Shown piece by piece: positions 34,101-45,403 of a stretch of 64,000 bases of DNA. Under the pieces are notes generated by a model that was not told the origin of the DNA, did no database searches, and saw only the letters and a list, made by a program, of their open reading frames with translations. This stretch comes from Madurella fahalii. Lineage: Eukaryota; Ascomycota; Sordariomycetes; Sordariales. The DNA lies in contig CM056874.1 in assembly GCA_029876055.1 (NCBI GenBank), positions 8,432,001 through 8,496,000 of the forward strand, given 5' to 3'. The number at the start of each line of letters is the position of its first letter. Positions within the stretch are counted from its first letter, which is position 1. The position numbers and the translations under genes were made by a program.

Positions 34101-34442
34101 GCTGCGCTGTACTGCAAGCGCTCCACCTACATTCGCTACGAAATATGGGAATGTGGCGCCACAAGAAACCAGACCATGACAATTACCAACTCGAGTACCT
34201 GAACGTGAGCCCGAGACACCGGCCGAACTGCTGGCGAAGGTAGGTATGTAATTACAGTACCCTTCCAACCCAACCCCGCCGCCCCCGCGGGGTAGCAAAC
34301 ATCTCCATAAGCTCGTCCCCATCATTGTAAGAGCAACAACCGCTGCAGTGTTCTACAAGAGTAGTAAGCAGTTAATATTACACGCACATTCCCGGCAACT
34401 ATACGACAAAATCATACACGAAATCAACAGCGGAATCCCCAC
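31155..34442. other. Intergenic, 3.3 kb
   Basis: This stretch lies between the ammonium transporter start and the phosphatase stop. Apart from the GATA pair I see only short frames on both strands without family features. No RNA gene is recognised. Confidence 0.55.
31577..31612. promoter_or_regulatory. Paired GATA motifs upstream of the ammonium transporter
   Basis: GATAAG at 31577-31582 and AGATAAG at 31605-31611 are in the same orientation about 29 bases apart, roughly 425-455 bases upstream of the transporter ATG. NIT2/AreA-type nitrogen regulators bind closely paired GATA sites. The motifs are seen; their use is inferred. Confidence 0.35.
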
Positions 34443-36695
34443 TTAAACCGGCGACCCATCGACGACAAACCCGTAAGGCTGCATCTCGTAATCCCCGAAA
34501 CACGCTTTCTCGAACTGCGCTCGCCCTACCATCCGATCCTGTGCTGCCAGAAACGCTCCCAGCTCACACCACCCATCAACTCTCGACGCATCACACTCCG
34601 GCAAACTCCAACCCAGCGGGATGGTCCGCTGATTCAGCACAAAATGGATGTATTTGGTCTCGTCTCCGTCGCGGAGGTATCCGGATCTGTCCGCCAATAT
34701 GGGCCGAGGTGTACGGATAATCTCAATGTCGAGTCGCGCGCCAAAGGGCGTCATGCGCGAGACGGTAAAGTTGTGTGGGCCGGGGAATCTCGACGGGTCG
34801 AGAAAGCCGGCAAACTGCCGCAGGCCAAAGGCCGTCAGCACCGAGATGATATTGGTGTCGTGCGAAAAGTCCAGGTAAATGCTTTGGTTGAGAGGAAAAG
34901 TGACTGTGTTATTGTCGAGCGTCACATTGATCTGTGAGCCCGAGTATCCAAGCGTGTGGTTGCGCAGACGGGCGACGACTTCCTGTTGGTAACCTATACC
35001 GACAGCACGCTAGGAACCGTAATCAGCACGGGCCCATTTTGCTTGACATGGTGGGTTATGAATTGCTCACCCCAGTGGGAGACCCGAACGAGTGATCGCC
35101 GTAAAAGGCGAGGTCGACCGAGTATCCGAAGCCGGCCCATTCCTCGTAAGTGAAAAGCTCACAGAAGCGGCTGAATCCATAAGCCACCTGCAGAAGGTCA
35201 GCGAGCCATCCAGAACGCGCTTGGTATCCCAGCCGACTGACCGTTTCGTAGGCGCACATGGTCTGCGCGGCATAGCTATCCTCGATTGTCCACTCGAAAC
35301 CGTCAATGAGCCCGCCGAGACGGGCAGTAGCTGTGGTGTGTTAACAGTGTGCCCGAGTTATGCGGTTGGAAGGGATAGGACGGACCATTTTGCAGGTAAT
35401 TGTTGATCCAAATAATGGCGGCCCCGGTGCCGGATCTGACCTTGTGGGAATTGGGACAGTTGAGATGGCCGGCTAGCGAGTTGTTAAACTTGTCTTCTTC
35501 AATGATGACTTCAATGGTGGCATTGCGCGTCCATTGCAACCCAAAGAAGCCGGCCACGAAGTACTCGGCCGATTTGAGCATGCGGTCTTGAGTCTGTCCG
35601 GACCGGTTAGCACGCTGTATGCATCTTTCCCAATCTGTGTAAAGTAAATACCGTGGTGCGGACGATGATTTTGCTGTTAGGGTTATACAACTGGGAATAC
35701 ATGTACGAATGTAGAACACCCGAGTCGAAGAGTTCTTGTCGACCTATTCGGCAACTGTTAGACACCACACTCTTAGTCGTTTCCGAGGGACCAAAGCTCA
35801 CCTTTCGGCACCAAGATCTCTTCTCCCAGTTGGTACTCCCATTCATTCAGAAACTCCAGCTCACCCTTTGCCTTGAACGCCTTTCCGGACCGTCCAACCT
35901 TCTCCCCGAACTCGACCACGTTGGCTCCCTGCGTAGGATACCTCGCCCCATGCCTCGAGAGCATCTTTCCAACTCCTCATCAGCTTCCGCACGCGCGCTT
36001 CACGTTCTTCAATGGACACCGCTGGGGGTGGGGAGGGGGGAGAGAACGCTTACTTGTACCTGCACAATCTCCGCCCCCTCCGGAAGCGGCCACTCACCGA
36101 CCCCAAACCCATCACTAGGCCGGTACGGCGCCAGATAGCCCATCATGCCAAAAATGCCCACGTCGCCCTCCCGCATCCCTTCCACTGGAATGGCCGTCTG
36201 CAGCGGCTCGTTGGGGACATAGCCGGTTGGCGCGCCCGTGCCGGTAGCAGTGGCGTCGACATCCCACGTCCTCGTCTGCGCCAAGAAGGGCGCCTTGCCC
36301 GTCCTCGTCGGGCCGGCCCACAGCTCCGGATACGTCTGGAAATACTGCGGGACCTTGGGCTTTGGCCCGCAGCCACAGTCGTCTCCGTCCCCCTTCCCGC
36401 TGGGGGGAGAAGGCGGGTTATGGCCATGGTGCGGCGGCCTGACGCTCCGGAAGATTGATGACACACCGCTGTTGGCCGCGACGAGGACAACTAGCAAGGC
36501 GATGGCACACAGCACCAGCGAAGAGAGGAAACCGGCGAGGAAAGTGAGGTAGTCTCTTAATGTCGGTAGAGGGTGTTGTTTTATGAGGGTGGGGACCGGG
36601 TCCCGGTCTGACTCGGCTTCGGTGGTCTCGTCGCGGCCCGGGACCGGCGCGTAACCCGACGCTTCTGGCTTGGATATGGAAAGTGGGTTCCGCAT
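34443..36695 (-). CDS. Histidine acid phosphatase with N-terminal membrane anchor
   Basis: Exons are 36695-36054, 35964-35802, 35743-35652, 35593-35386, 35330-35071 and 35009-34443; all phases agree and the product is 643 residues. A single hydrophobic helix at about 51-73 (FLSSLVLCAIALLVVLVAA) follows a charged N-terminus, so a type II membrane orientation is likely. The catalytic RHGARYPT motif starts near residue 218, right after intron 1. The partner motif SHDTN, with the proton-donor Asp, lies near residue 490. Cys residues and several N-x-S/T sites (for example NATIE, NHT, NQS, NFT) fit a secreted or vacuolar lumen domain. Relatives include fungal phytases and Pho5-type acid phosphatases. 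Substrate is unknown; family assignment is firm. Confidence 0.9.
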
Positions 36696-37354
36696 CTTAA
36701 TGTCTTTTTCAATGTATAAACTTGACGGGGTAGAGCTGCTGGCCCATTTGGCCTACCATAGGACCAAAAATTGTAAATGTTGATTGATGGTCGGGCCCGG
36801 CGATGCGAGTGGTGAATCTCAGATTCGATGGTATGAAGTCCGAGGGTGGACGTTGAGGTAATGGATATACTCACATTACGTGAACCTAAAACAGCGACCT
36901 GCAGAAGCGCGCATTGACTGCCCTCCGCTTATGTAATGTACTGCACAGGTAAAGGGAAACAAAATTTCCTGCATTTCTGTGTGGCAAACGGAACATTGGA
37001 TAGAGGGAAAACATAGTTCTTTCCAAAGCGATAATACCCTGCGTTAACCCACATGGCACTATGAAACTGCATTTCGTTATATCTTCCAACCACACTTGTT
37101 GGGCCTGAATGCTAGTTAACGTGATTTCAGTTCAAGGCCGCAACGGCCTAATACATGTATTCATTCACCAAGGGATCTTAGTCGAAAGTCGGAGAGATAG
37201 CCCAAACCCGCTAAAGGCAGCGCTTGACTAGATTGCAGAAAAGGCAAAGCCACAGAGGATCATCTGGGTGGCGGGTATCAATAACTCCCAAGCCTGAATT
37301 CAGGAACCAAAAGTACGAACCGTAAACCGCCTCATTATCAACACTCCCCGAAAT
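36696..37354. other. Intergenic between phosphatase and CRT10-like gene
   Basis: 659 bases, moderately AT-rich, containing the phosphatase upstream region and the 3' flank of the next gene. No coding or repeat feature is seen. Confidence 0.5.
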
Positions 37355-39653
37355 CTAGAATATCATTAAATCCCCGTCGCCCAGGCCCCTGGAGATATCA
37401 TACATGAGGATCGTGTGATCCCTGTAATGCAGCATCAGCCGGTACATGATTGGCGGCGTGCTGCCGCGTGGAGGGTGCAAGTTGAGCCGTCTGGCCCGGT
37501 CGTTGGGTACCGGGGACATGGCGATACCGATCAGGGTGCAAGCTGGACGCAGTGCATCTTCGGATCGGCGTGGCAGCACACGCTCAACGCGGAAGCCCCG
37601 TCGTACCCTTATGTGCTGGAACCTCCCAGCCGTCTTGGTCGGCGTAATGAGGGCGACCCTGCCCACTGGTGACCCAGCAACGACCAGGTTCAGCTCGGGT
37701 ACGTGAATAATCATGTTCACCCGCTCCGAGTAATGCGGGTGAAGCTCCAACGGCGTACTGACCCCCGGGCGATTGTGAGACGTCAGGACGTACTTGCACA
37801 CGATGCTGGTTTCTGTATGATCAAATGGCTGAAGCTCGATATCCATCAATGAGGTCCGGAGAAGGCAAGCCCCCTTGACAAGGTGAGCCGGTAACTCGGC
37901 TTTCCCAAAGTCAATGGCTTTCGTTCTTCTCTGCCGTTCCCCGTGGAGTCTGCTGAACTCCATGTGCAGACTCGTGTTCCCATCCAGCCGCCGCACCTCC
38001 CCAAAGCTAGGAATAATCGACCGGCTCAGCTGCGCGCCGGCCGTAACCTCGATCCTGGAAACCGCTGCGTCGCATAAGGGTTCAACTACGGGCAACTTGC
38101 CACTCCAGGTGCCAGATACCGTCGATTGCGTCAGCGATACTGCTGCCTGCTCCAGCACCATCGCCATCGCCGTATCCTCTAGTTCGTCCTCAGACTCGCT
38201 GGTTGTCTCCCACACGTTGAAATCATCGTCGAGGATGGAGTCGCCCTTTTTCTTTCCGCTGTGGACTCCGGCATAGTCATACTGAGCCCGGTGCATCAAC
38301 ACGCTACCGGCATCTGGAGCCAGATCCTTGATATAATACAGACTGCATGTGGTCTCCAGCCAACCGGCTCTCATGGAAACGATCTCGTTGCCCGGTAGCC
38401 CGAGGGCATCGCGGACGGTCTTCGTCGGCTTGAAACTATTATCCGGGAGAACCACCACACCCCACCCCCTAGAACTGTGATTCTGTCAGTACAGGCTCGC
38501 TTGGCCCATAGCAGAAGAGGAATCCATACCCCTGCATTCTGTCCCTGACCGGGTAGTCAGGCCAGTGGACGGGAACTGCACCAATCTTCCAAATGTCGAG
38601 AAGCCAGGCATTGCCATAGATATCTACAGCTACGACTTTGTCTGCCTCGCCTGCCTCGTCGTCAACAAAGGCAAGGTTTGGAATGTTGTTTCCTTGGGGG
38701 CCCAATGGCAAGGTAATCCTCCACGTCCTCGTCCTCGACTGAAAGTGGCGCTGAAGCTCCAAAGCCGTCTGGTCGTTCAAGACACTGGGAGAGTGGTCCG
38801 CCTCGGGTGACCTGATGGTCACCTTGTTGTCGCTAACAGCGAATGCGAAGACGGTGACCTCATGAAGGTTCGAGCCGACGGCAATGAGGCGGGATCGTTC
38901 GTGGACTCCCAGTCCCCATGCTGACTTGCCCACGTTATCATGGAAGAACGGTTTGGGATGCGCTGCACGACTGTGGCCCCGGCCGGGGGCATGTCCATGA
39001 TCGCTATTTGCAGCGATGCAACGAGCGATAGCATGCGTATAATACGCCGTGACATCTCCGTCGTCATAGGCGAATAAGACAATCTCCAGGTTGCCCAGAT
39101 TCCCCACTATTATGTGATTAATTTGATGCCCAAACGCCGGATCGATGTAGCCACCATATAGCACAGCCAGCTTGGATGGTCGAGGGTGAAGGATAAGCGA
39201 CGGCGGAGGCAGAATCCGTGGTGCCCTTTGTGGCTGGAAGACGTAGACTCGGTCTTGGTATGCGGCGAAATAGAGCTGTTTCGTTTGGAATTAGCATAGC
39301 ACGCGCTATAGGACTGCTCTGCCTGGCGGTTCCTACATTGTACCGTTGCGATAGCGTTGTTAGGTTACATCTCGAAGCCGCTACCCGCGGAGGAAAGGAG
39401 TGGTCGGCCTCCGGCCCAGACGATGCGGTGGTCGTGGTAGCTTGTCCATCAAGCGCTTCGTACACTTCCACGTCGGCCTCGTCCTCGTTGTCGTATTCGT
39501 CGTCGCTTTCATCCTCGTCCTCATCATCCTCCTCGTCGGAGCCCATCTCGTTCATTTGAGGGCCCTGGAATACCCAAGCCTTGATCTCCTCGACAGCATC
39601 CGGACCGAACTGGTCGCAAAACAACGAGTTAGCCTGATTTACGCACCCGCTGA
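37355..39653 (-). CDS. CRT10-like beta-propeller protein (5' end unresolved)
   Basis: Supported exons are about 39653-39337, 39275-38530 and 38468-37355. The first intron here (GTAGGA to ACAG) joins TLSQRYN to LYFAAYQDRVYVF. The second joins to a GWGVVVLPDN segment; frames agree. The pattern GYIDPAFGHQINHIIVGNLG, VLFAYDDGDVTAYYT, IAVGSNLHEVTVFAF and VVAVDIYGNAWLLDIWKIG matches the fungal CRT10 family as I know it, a WD-like propeller. Yeast Crt10 affects transcription of ribonucleotide reductase genes. A very acidic insert (SDEEDDEDEDESDDEYD onward) precedes the propeller. The N-terminus is unclear: a further exon between about 39924 and 39732 is open but lacks a good ATG in frame. An ATG at 39809 is in another frame. 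The C-terminal half is less conserved to my eye. Confidence 0.7.
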
Positions 39654-40124
39654 CTGGGCCAACGTAATGTGCCTACTCGGCTCGTGGCAGTTTGGACGTG
39701 GCACGTCGGGCCGACGTAGATCTCTGAATACCCCGCCTGGGCATCTGCCTTGGAATCCATATCAAGTTCCGTTGACCGACCCTAAGGTTGCTAGGCGAGC
39801 GTGGGACATTGTTTGAGGGAAGGCTCAGGGCTAGGGCGCGATTAACGATCGATGTGTCTTGGATGGCGAGAGGGTTAGTTGGGAGAGTTTGCGTTGTTCG
39901 GGTGCTGAGTCCGGCCAACAGCACATGCGTGCCTTAATAACGTCGCCACTGAGGCTCAATACCTATCGATAAGCTGGGCATGCGGGGCATGCACAGTTCA
40001 CAGTGCCTCTCCCTGGACCCAACGCGAAGACGTCACTGCTACTCTCTATCAATGTATGCTCTCTACGGTACCGAATTGTAAAAATGGCGCGAAGAATAAG
40101 GCATAAGACTAAGGTTACCAAGCC

Positions 40125-40198
40125 AAAATATTAAAAAATTAAAAAAATTAAAAAAAATTAAAAATGAAAAAAAAAATAAAAAAATAAAAAAATAAAAG
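40125..40198. repeat. A-rich low-complexity block
   Basis: Runs of A broken by single T or TT, with no other bases except one G and one GT near the end. Read directly. Confidence 0.85.
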
Positions 40199-40224
40199 TA
40201 ATTCACAGAGAAAGGGGACGCCCG

Positions 40225-40241
40225 CCCCCCCCCCCCCCCCC
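40225..40241. repeat. Homopolymer C(17)
   Basis: Uninterrupted C tract; a second tract of the same length and orientation lies at 40634-40650. Confidence 0.85.
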
Positions 40242-40633
40242 GGTTCCCCGTACACCAGAGCGGCACCATATATTATGGTTCGGGGTAAGGATACCCAGAG
40301 CAAACTTACCTACCTTAAGCGTCCTGAGTGATTCATTAAGCAGTTCGCAGAGCAAGGGCAAAATAAGTGGATGCTTGGACGACACTAGGGACCCAACTGC
40401 AACTTCTATTCCATCTTTTGTATGTATATGAAACGCAGCGTCGGCCAAACCATCCCAAGTCGCCTTGATTCTAAAATCTGTTGGTATCAAGAGAGTACAC
40501 AAGGACACGCTGTGGTCAAACAACCCAAGCTCAAGATCAGCATCCCGATGGCTCATATACCCGCTGGTGGGTATACTCGACATGCTGCAAAAATGCGAGA
40601 TATCTTCAGACGTTTTCTGAGAGCAACTCCCCG

Positions 40634-40650
40634 CCCCCCCCCCCCCCCCC
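40634..40650. repeat. Homopolymer C(17), second copy
   Basis: Uninterrupted C tract about 390 bases from the first. Both follow a short CCCG. Confidence 0.85.
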
Positions 40651-40791
40651 TCTTTCTCTTTGGGTAAACCTATGGTGAAAATGTCGTAGATACTCAGGAA
40701 CCGCATTACCCCGAAATATCTTCCGCATGCGGAGACGACGCCCAACGCCGCAGCGCCAGAAGCGCTCAAATCAGAACAAATCCATGTGCCC

Positions 40792-42045
40792 TCATTTCCC
40801 CCTACCAGCCCGCATGAGCTCCGTCAGATCCTTCATCCGGTAATCCAGCATGGGCGTGACCCAGTCGTCCTCTACGAGCGAGTAGGTCTCCCTGTCGTTG
40901 TCTTTTGGCTTGCGAGGGTTAATCGCCCAGTAGCCAAAGTCGGCGTCGATCGTCTTGAGATAGCGCAGCAGGTTCGCCCAGTAGTTCGCGTCCCCCTGCC
41001 CGGGCTTGTCCGGCGCGCCAAACTCGCCCACCCACACCGGCGCGATGTCCCCTTCGACCAGGTACGCCCAGTTCTTGCGCATCGACTGGACAAAGGACGG
41101 ATACGTCCGCTTAGAATACCTTCCGCCGAGACTCCCCCACCCGCTCCACGAGTAGACGTGCGCGGAGTAGACGACCCGGTCGGGAACATCCAGCACGACC
41201 GGCCTCCTCGCGACGCCCGTCAGGTCGTTCCCCGACTCTGTCCCGCCCACGATGATCAACCAGTCCTTGTTCATCTTGAGCAGCGCGTTACCGGCCCTCT
41301 CGGCGGCGGTCGCCCACATCTCCCACGTCATGGTCCCCCACACGCCTCGCACCTCGTTACGCAGGTCCGCCCCGATGACGAGCGGGTTGTCGACGAACCG
41401 CCCCATGACCTCCTCCCAGTGCTGTACCCACTCCGCCTCGGTCTGTCGCACCCGACACATCATTGCCGGCAGGTGGTCATTCGCCCATCCCGCATCGCAC
41501 GGATCCGCCCCGCAGCACCAGGTGGCGCTCGTAATGTGATTGTTGACAATCACGGCGATCCCCTGCCCGGTCAGCGCCTCAGCGACGGCCTGGAACACGT
41601 CTAGCGCGCGCAGGCCGACCAGGTCCGGATTGGCGCTCAGCAGGTGCGGGAGGATGGTCGGGTTGGTCATGGCCATCTCATCGCTGTAGGGTAGCCGTAC
41701 CGAGTTGAAGCCCATCTTGCGGATGGCGCGCGCAATGTCGTCGCGGTGACGCACTTCAAGGCCACCTGGGATGAACAGCTCGTCCGACGCGCCGTACCAG
41801 TTGACGCTCGCGAGTTTGAAGCGCCGCCCGTCTTGGTCGACGATATCACGTCCCTGCGCACGGAGCGGTAGGCGGAACTCGGGGGCGGAGAGGAATGTAT
41901 CATCGAGGGGCGGCGGTAGCGGGCGCTGGGTGAAGAGAAGGGCGGAGCGGTCGGGGACCCATGGTATTGCCAGGGCGGCTTCGGAGCGATGAAGGTGCAG
42001 AAAGAGGCCGCTTGCCAGCAGAACTGATAGGATGAGGACGTACAT
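40792..42045 (-). CDS. Glycoside hydrolase family 5 protein
   Basis: An intronless frame of 417 residues. A hydrophobic N-terminus (MYVLILSVLLASGLFL) is a signal peptide or signal anchor, so the enzyme enters the secretory pathway. The TIM-barrel landmarks of GH5 are in order: FKLASVNWYGASDE near 76-89, MGFNSVRLPYS near 111-121, IAVIVNNHITSATWCC near 163-178, DLRNEVRG with the general acid Glu near 231, HVYSWSGWG near 296-304 and VGEFGAP with the nucleophile Glu near 341. GH5 enzymes cleave beta-linked glycans such as cellulose, mannan or glucosyl lipids. Subfamily cannot be told by eye. No carbohydrate-binding module is attached. It lies between a CRT10-like gene and a receptor gene without other carbohydrate enzymes. 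Confidence 0.9.
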   Translation of the reverse strand: MYVLILSVLLASGLFLHLHRSEAALAIPWVPDRSALLFTQRPLPPPLDDTFLSAPEFRLPLRAQGRDIVDQDGRRFKLASVNWYGASDELFIPGGLEVRHRDDIARAIRKMGFNSVRLPYSDEMAMTNPTILPHLLSANPDLVGLRALDVFQAVAEALTGQGIAVIVNNHITSATWCCGADPCDAGWANDHLPAMMCRVRQTEAEWVQHWEEVMGRFVDNPLVIGADLRNEVRGVWGTMTWEMWATAAERAGNALLKMNKDWLIIVGGTESGNDLTGVARRPVVLDVPDRVVYSAHVYSWSGWGSLGGRYSKRTYPSFVQSMRKNWAYLVEGDIAPVWVGEFGAPDKPGQGDANYWANLLRYLKTIDADFGYWAINPRKPKDNDRETYSLVEDDWVTPMLDYRMKDLTELMRAGRGK

Positions 42046-43675
42046 TGGCGTGGGTGGGCTCCTGGTGTTGTTACCGCCGTAGATGCGAGGTATCTATGCT
42101 CTTGCGGACGGGCCTGCCGTAACTCGGAGGGTGAGAGAACGATGCCGGGGAAAGAAACGTCTTGTTAACGGCAAGAGACCAGAGAAATGCTCGCGCTCGC
42201 TTGCGTATCGCTGGAAGAGGACCGTCGAAACCACCGACGTCTGGTTTTGCATATGCTATCACGCCGCCTTTGCCCAGACATCAGCGCCCCTATCCAGCGA
42301 ACTTCGAGCGTTGGCGTCGATTGCAACAGTCCTCGACCTGTTTCTAGCAAGGGCGGCCGCAGCCGGAACTGTGCATTGGCGAGGATTGGCTTTCCTTAAT
42401 TCTACAGCTGGCGTGTCTGAAAGAGACACGATGTTGCCAGGAATCGGACGAACAGATCGGTAGGGAGAGGGCAGGCTGGGATTGTTGAAGAGGGGAGAGG
42501 GAGAGATGATGCTGCGAGCTGAACAGCGTGCGGATTAGCTAGCATGGCCAGGTGTGCTGGCGAAGGTGCAGGTGACTTGGGGGCCCTGTTCAGCGGGCAG
42601 CCCGGAGGGTGCGCAGCGCAGCTTCAGGGCAGCACAGGGCTGACAGCCGGCCCGGTCGGCTTCGGGCTTCTTGGCACGCTGATTCCTGCATCCGTATGTC
42701 GGTCATCTGGTTGCATTTCTAGGGCGCTCGAGAGGCAAACTCCGGCCCGGCTGAAAAATCGTCGCCGTCAGGAAAATTTGAGACACGGCAGTGGAATACA
42801 AAGTTAATCAGTTTCGGGTTCTAAATCCTATTTGCGAAGAATTTTCTTTATACTCCTCTCTTTTACCTTATACTACAATTACCAAACCTGAGCGGGACGG
42901 GCACTTGCTGACACTGCCATAACCACAGCGCCGTCGCAAATGGGAAAGTCCTTGAACCCAGCCCCGACCCTTTAAACGTCCTGGGTCCTATGCCGTGGCC
43001 CCCCGAGCTCACCCAGGCGCTCCGCATGGCACCATTGTGCCCGGCATCCTCAGGTTATAGATTCCTGCCACGACTGGCAATCCAATCGCTAGCAGTGACA
43101 GACGCGACGCCACCCATGCCAGGGTCGAAACACCTGCTCTGGCCATTTGGCAAGTGGGCCAGACACGGGATCAGACGCCACCAATGGCGATCCAATCACT
43201 GCGTCCGGCCGTCCCGAGAGATCCGTCGATCATATCAACAGGTCTAATGGCATACCGATGGAACCATTCGTTCCTCCACAAAATCTCACCCGTTCTTCAT
43301 AGAGTCGTCCAGGTTTTGCTGATGCTGACCTAATCTACTCCTTTATCGACACCACCGCACCGCTTTGCAGGCCAAATATGCCTGGACGCCGGTCGGCGCG
43401 ATGACTGATAAACCCGGTACTGGGTTTATTGCGACAGGTGTATCCGGGCGGTGCCAGCTAGAATCCCCATTCACTGGTCTCCTGGCATAAATACAATGGT
43501 TGGGGGCTCTAGGTGGCCGAATGTGCGGGGTTGAATCGAAATGTACCGGGCGGAATGGAGTCGGTAGATGCTTCCGCTTTCCGTCGGTTTCATTATCCGA
43601 GGCTGTAAAGGGAAGCAGAGTAGAAAAATAGATAAAAAATATATATCAAAACATTGTCGCGTATCGTCGTGAATT
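42046..43675. other. Intergenic, GH5 upstream and receptor 3' flank
   Basis: 1.6 kb with short frames only; the part near 42790-42900 and 43620-43660 is AT-rich. No feature is supported. Confidence 0.55.
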
Positions 43676-45403
43676 TCATATCCTGTTCATGCCCAGCGGG
43701 TTGACATATCGGTCCTCTTCCGGATACGGAGACTGTCCTCGAGCGTATGTCTCCCGAGCATCCCATGTCACCGTTTGAGGCGGGCGCGGACTTGAGAACG
43801 ATCTTGCGGGGGTGTGGTACCGTGCCGTTTGGCCAAAGTAGTCGGGAGTTCGACGGCCCTCGTTGTTGGGTATGTAGTCGTGATGTATCGGGCTTCCCAC
43901 CGGTGACCTAGCATATGTCGGCGAGATGGGAGTCACTAGGGAGGGTGTTACTGAATCGTCCATGGTCTTCCCGGAGTCCCGGGACAGCATCTCGTACGAA
44001 CGTGTGTCTTTCTTGAAATCGTCCAGCCGCGCGTCGACTGAGACGAACTCCCTCTTGCTCCTGTTGGGAACCGAGATTAACAGATCGCGCCAGCCCGTGA
44101 TCATAGACCACCGGCCGAGGAAGAAGGCAAGCCAAATGCCGTTCATCTAATCATGACATAATTAGCAAATGATATTCGGGCAAGTGAGGGAGGACCCATA
44201 GTTTACCCCTAAGAGGAATAAGACGGCGCCAACAGTCGCCTGGTTGACAACGAGTGGTTTGGCCTCTTCCAGGCATGCATTCTTGTCTCCACGGCTAAAA
44301 TACAGGCAGGTGACCCAGGGCATTGCGATGCTCTGATCATGCTTGACCTGCTCTACCGTGTTGTCCTGGAAGACGAAAACGACCGAGAAGAAGATGACGT
44401 CGGCGATGATGATGAGCACGATGGCAATGCCTCTCCATTGCAGCGCGATGACACGTCGAACACGGCGGTAGGCCTGCTTTGGCGTCATGGTGCGGATGCT
44501 GTTTGTGTAAGAAGGAAGATTGGAGCCCTCGGTCGAGGCGCTATTGTCGGCAAGCGAGGCGAGATAGACCTTGATGCAGTAGCCAAATGTCGCGAACTGG
44601 ATGATGATGGTGAAGCCCGCAAACACGAGCAAGGGGATCCAGAGGTCAGCAAGGCTGTTTCTGTGGTTGATGTGACACGTTTGTCCGAATCGGAAGGACA
44701 CGCCGCTCAAGATGAAAGCGAGGACAACACCGACGGCGGGGAGGCCCCAGCCGACAGCCTGAGAGAACCACATGAAATTCCGGCCGACAACCAATTGCCA
44801 GCAGATCTGCAGGTGAAGAGAGAGCGCCCGCAAGAACACCCACATCACACCCGCCCAACCTCCCATGATGATGAAGAAGCCTGACGCCGCACACATCGAG
44901 CTGGTCTGCATCGAATTCGGCGTGATTGTATCGTAACACTGTTCGGGGTTTCCTGCCAGTGGGATGACGAAACCGAGCTGTGAACCGACTTAGCATCTTC
45001 GATATATCAATATTACCGGACTGAATCCTAAAACATACGTTCATAAACATCACGGCTGCGGTGAGGCTAATACTCAGGTAATGCCTGAATGTCTTGTCGA
45101 CTGGCAGGACAGCCCACGACAGCAGAAGGACGACGCAGCAAACCGTACTTGCGACAGCGACCCAGTTCGCCGCCGCATTCATGGTCTCGAAGCTGTCGGG
45201 ATACGCCCATTGTGTCATTGGACATGGTAAGCAGCACGTAATGTTGCCCAATACCGACGAGCATAGCCTCCCTTCGACAACTAAGAACGTGGCGTTAGCC
45301 GCTTTGCGCTTAAGACATCGAGTGCGAGCAACTCACAGCCTCCATCTGTGAATAAGGTATCCTGGAAGAATGGTGCGGGGCAGCCGCCCCTGTCGGCCGA
45401 CAT
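43676..45403 (-). CDS. Frizzled/Smoothened-like seven-transmembrane receptor
   Basis: Exons are 45403-45337, 45280-45039, 44977-44207 and 44146-43676; phases agree and the product is 516 residues. The N-terminus carries Cys residues at CPAPFF, LCSS, TCCLPC before the first helix (WVAVASTVCCVVLLLSWAV near 63-81). Seven hydrophobic segments follow. Loop motifs ICWQLV, WGLPAVGVVLAFILSGVSFR, CHINHRNSLADLW and FGYCIKVYL fit the fungal Frizzled/Smoothened-like family. The cytoplasmic tail of about 140 residues is hydrophilic and Ser/Thr/Pro-rich (TPSLVTPISPTYARSPVGSP), a likely phosphorylation region. The ATG at 45403 is required because the exon 1 junction restores GGF and the Cys-rich ectodomain in frame. 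Ligand and G-protein coupling are unknown. Adjacent genes do not indicate a pathway. Confidence 0.8.

Larger units (their letters stand above)
39654..40791. other. Intergenic with A-rich block and two poly-C tracts
   Basis: It contains the likely first exon or leader of the CRT10-like gene (to about 39926). It also holds an A-rich block at 40125-40198 and two 17-C tracts that bound a small open frame. A 188-residue minus-strand frame at 40203-40769 has Gly-rich ends coded by the C tracts and no recognisable domain; I do not call it a gene. Confidence 0.5.

Noticed and set aside
40203..40769. 188-residue minus-strand frame
   Set aside because: Its Gly runs come from poly-C tracts, and no domain, signal or exon pattern is visible; kept only as a curiosity.
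40786..41604. 272-residue plus-strand frame
   Set aside because: It is antisense to the GH5 gene, whose catalytic motifs are intact on the minus strand.
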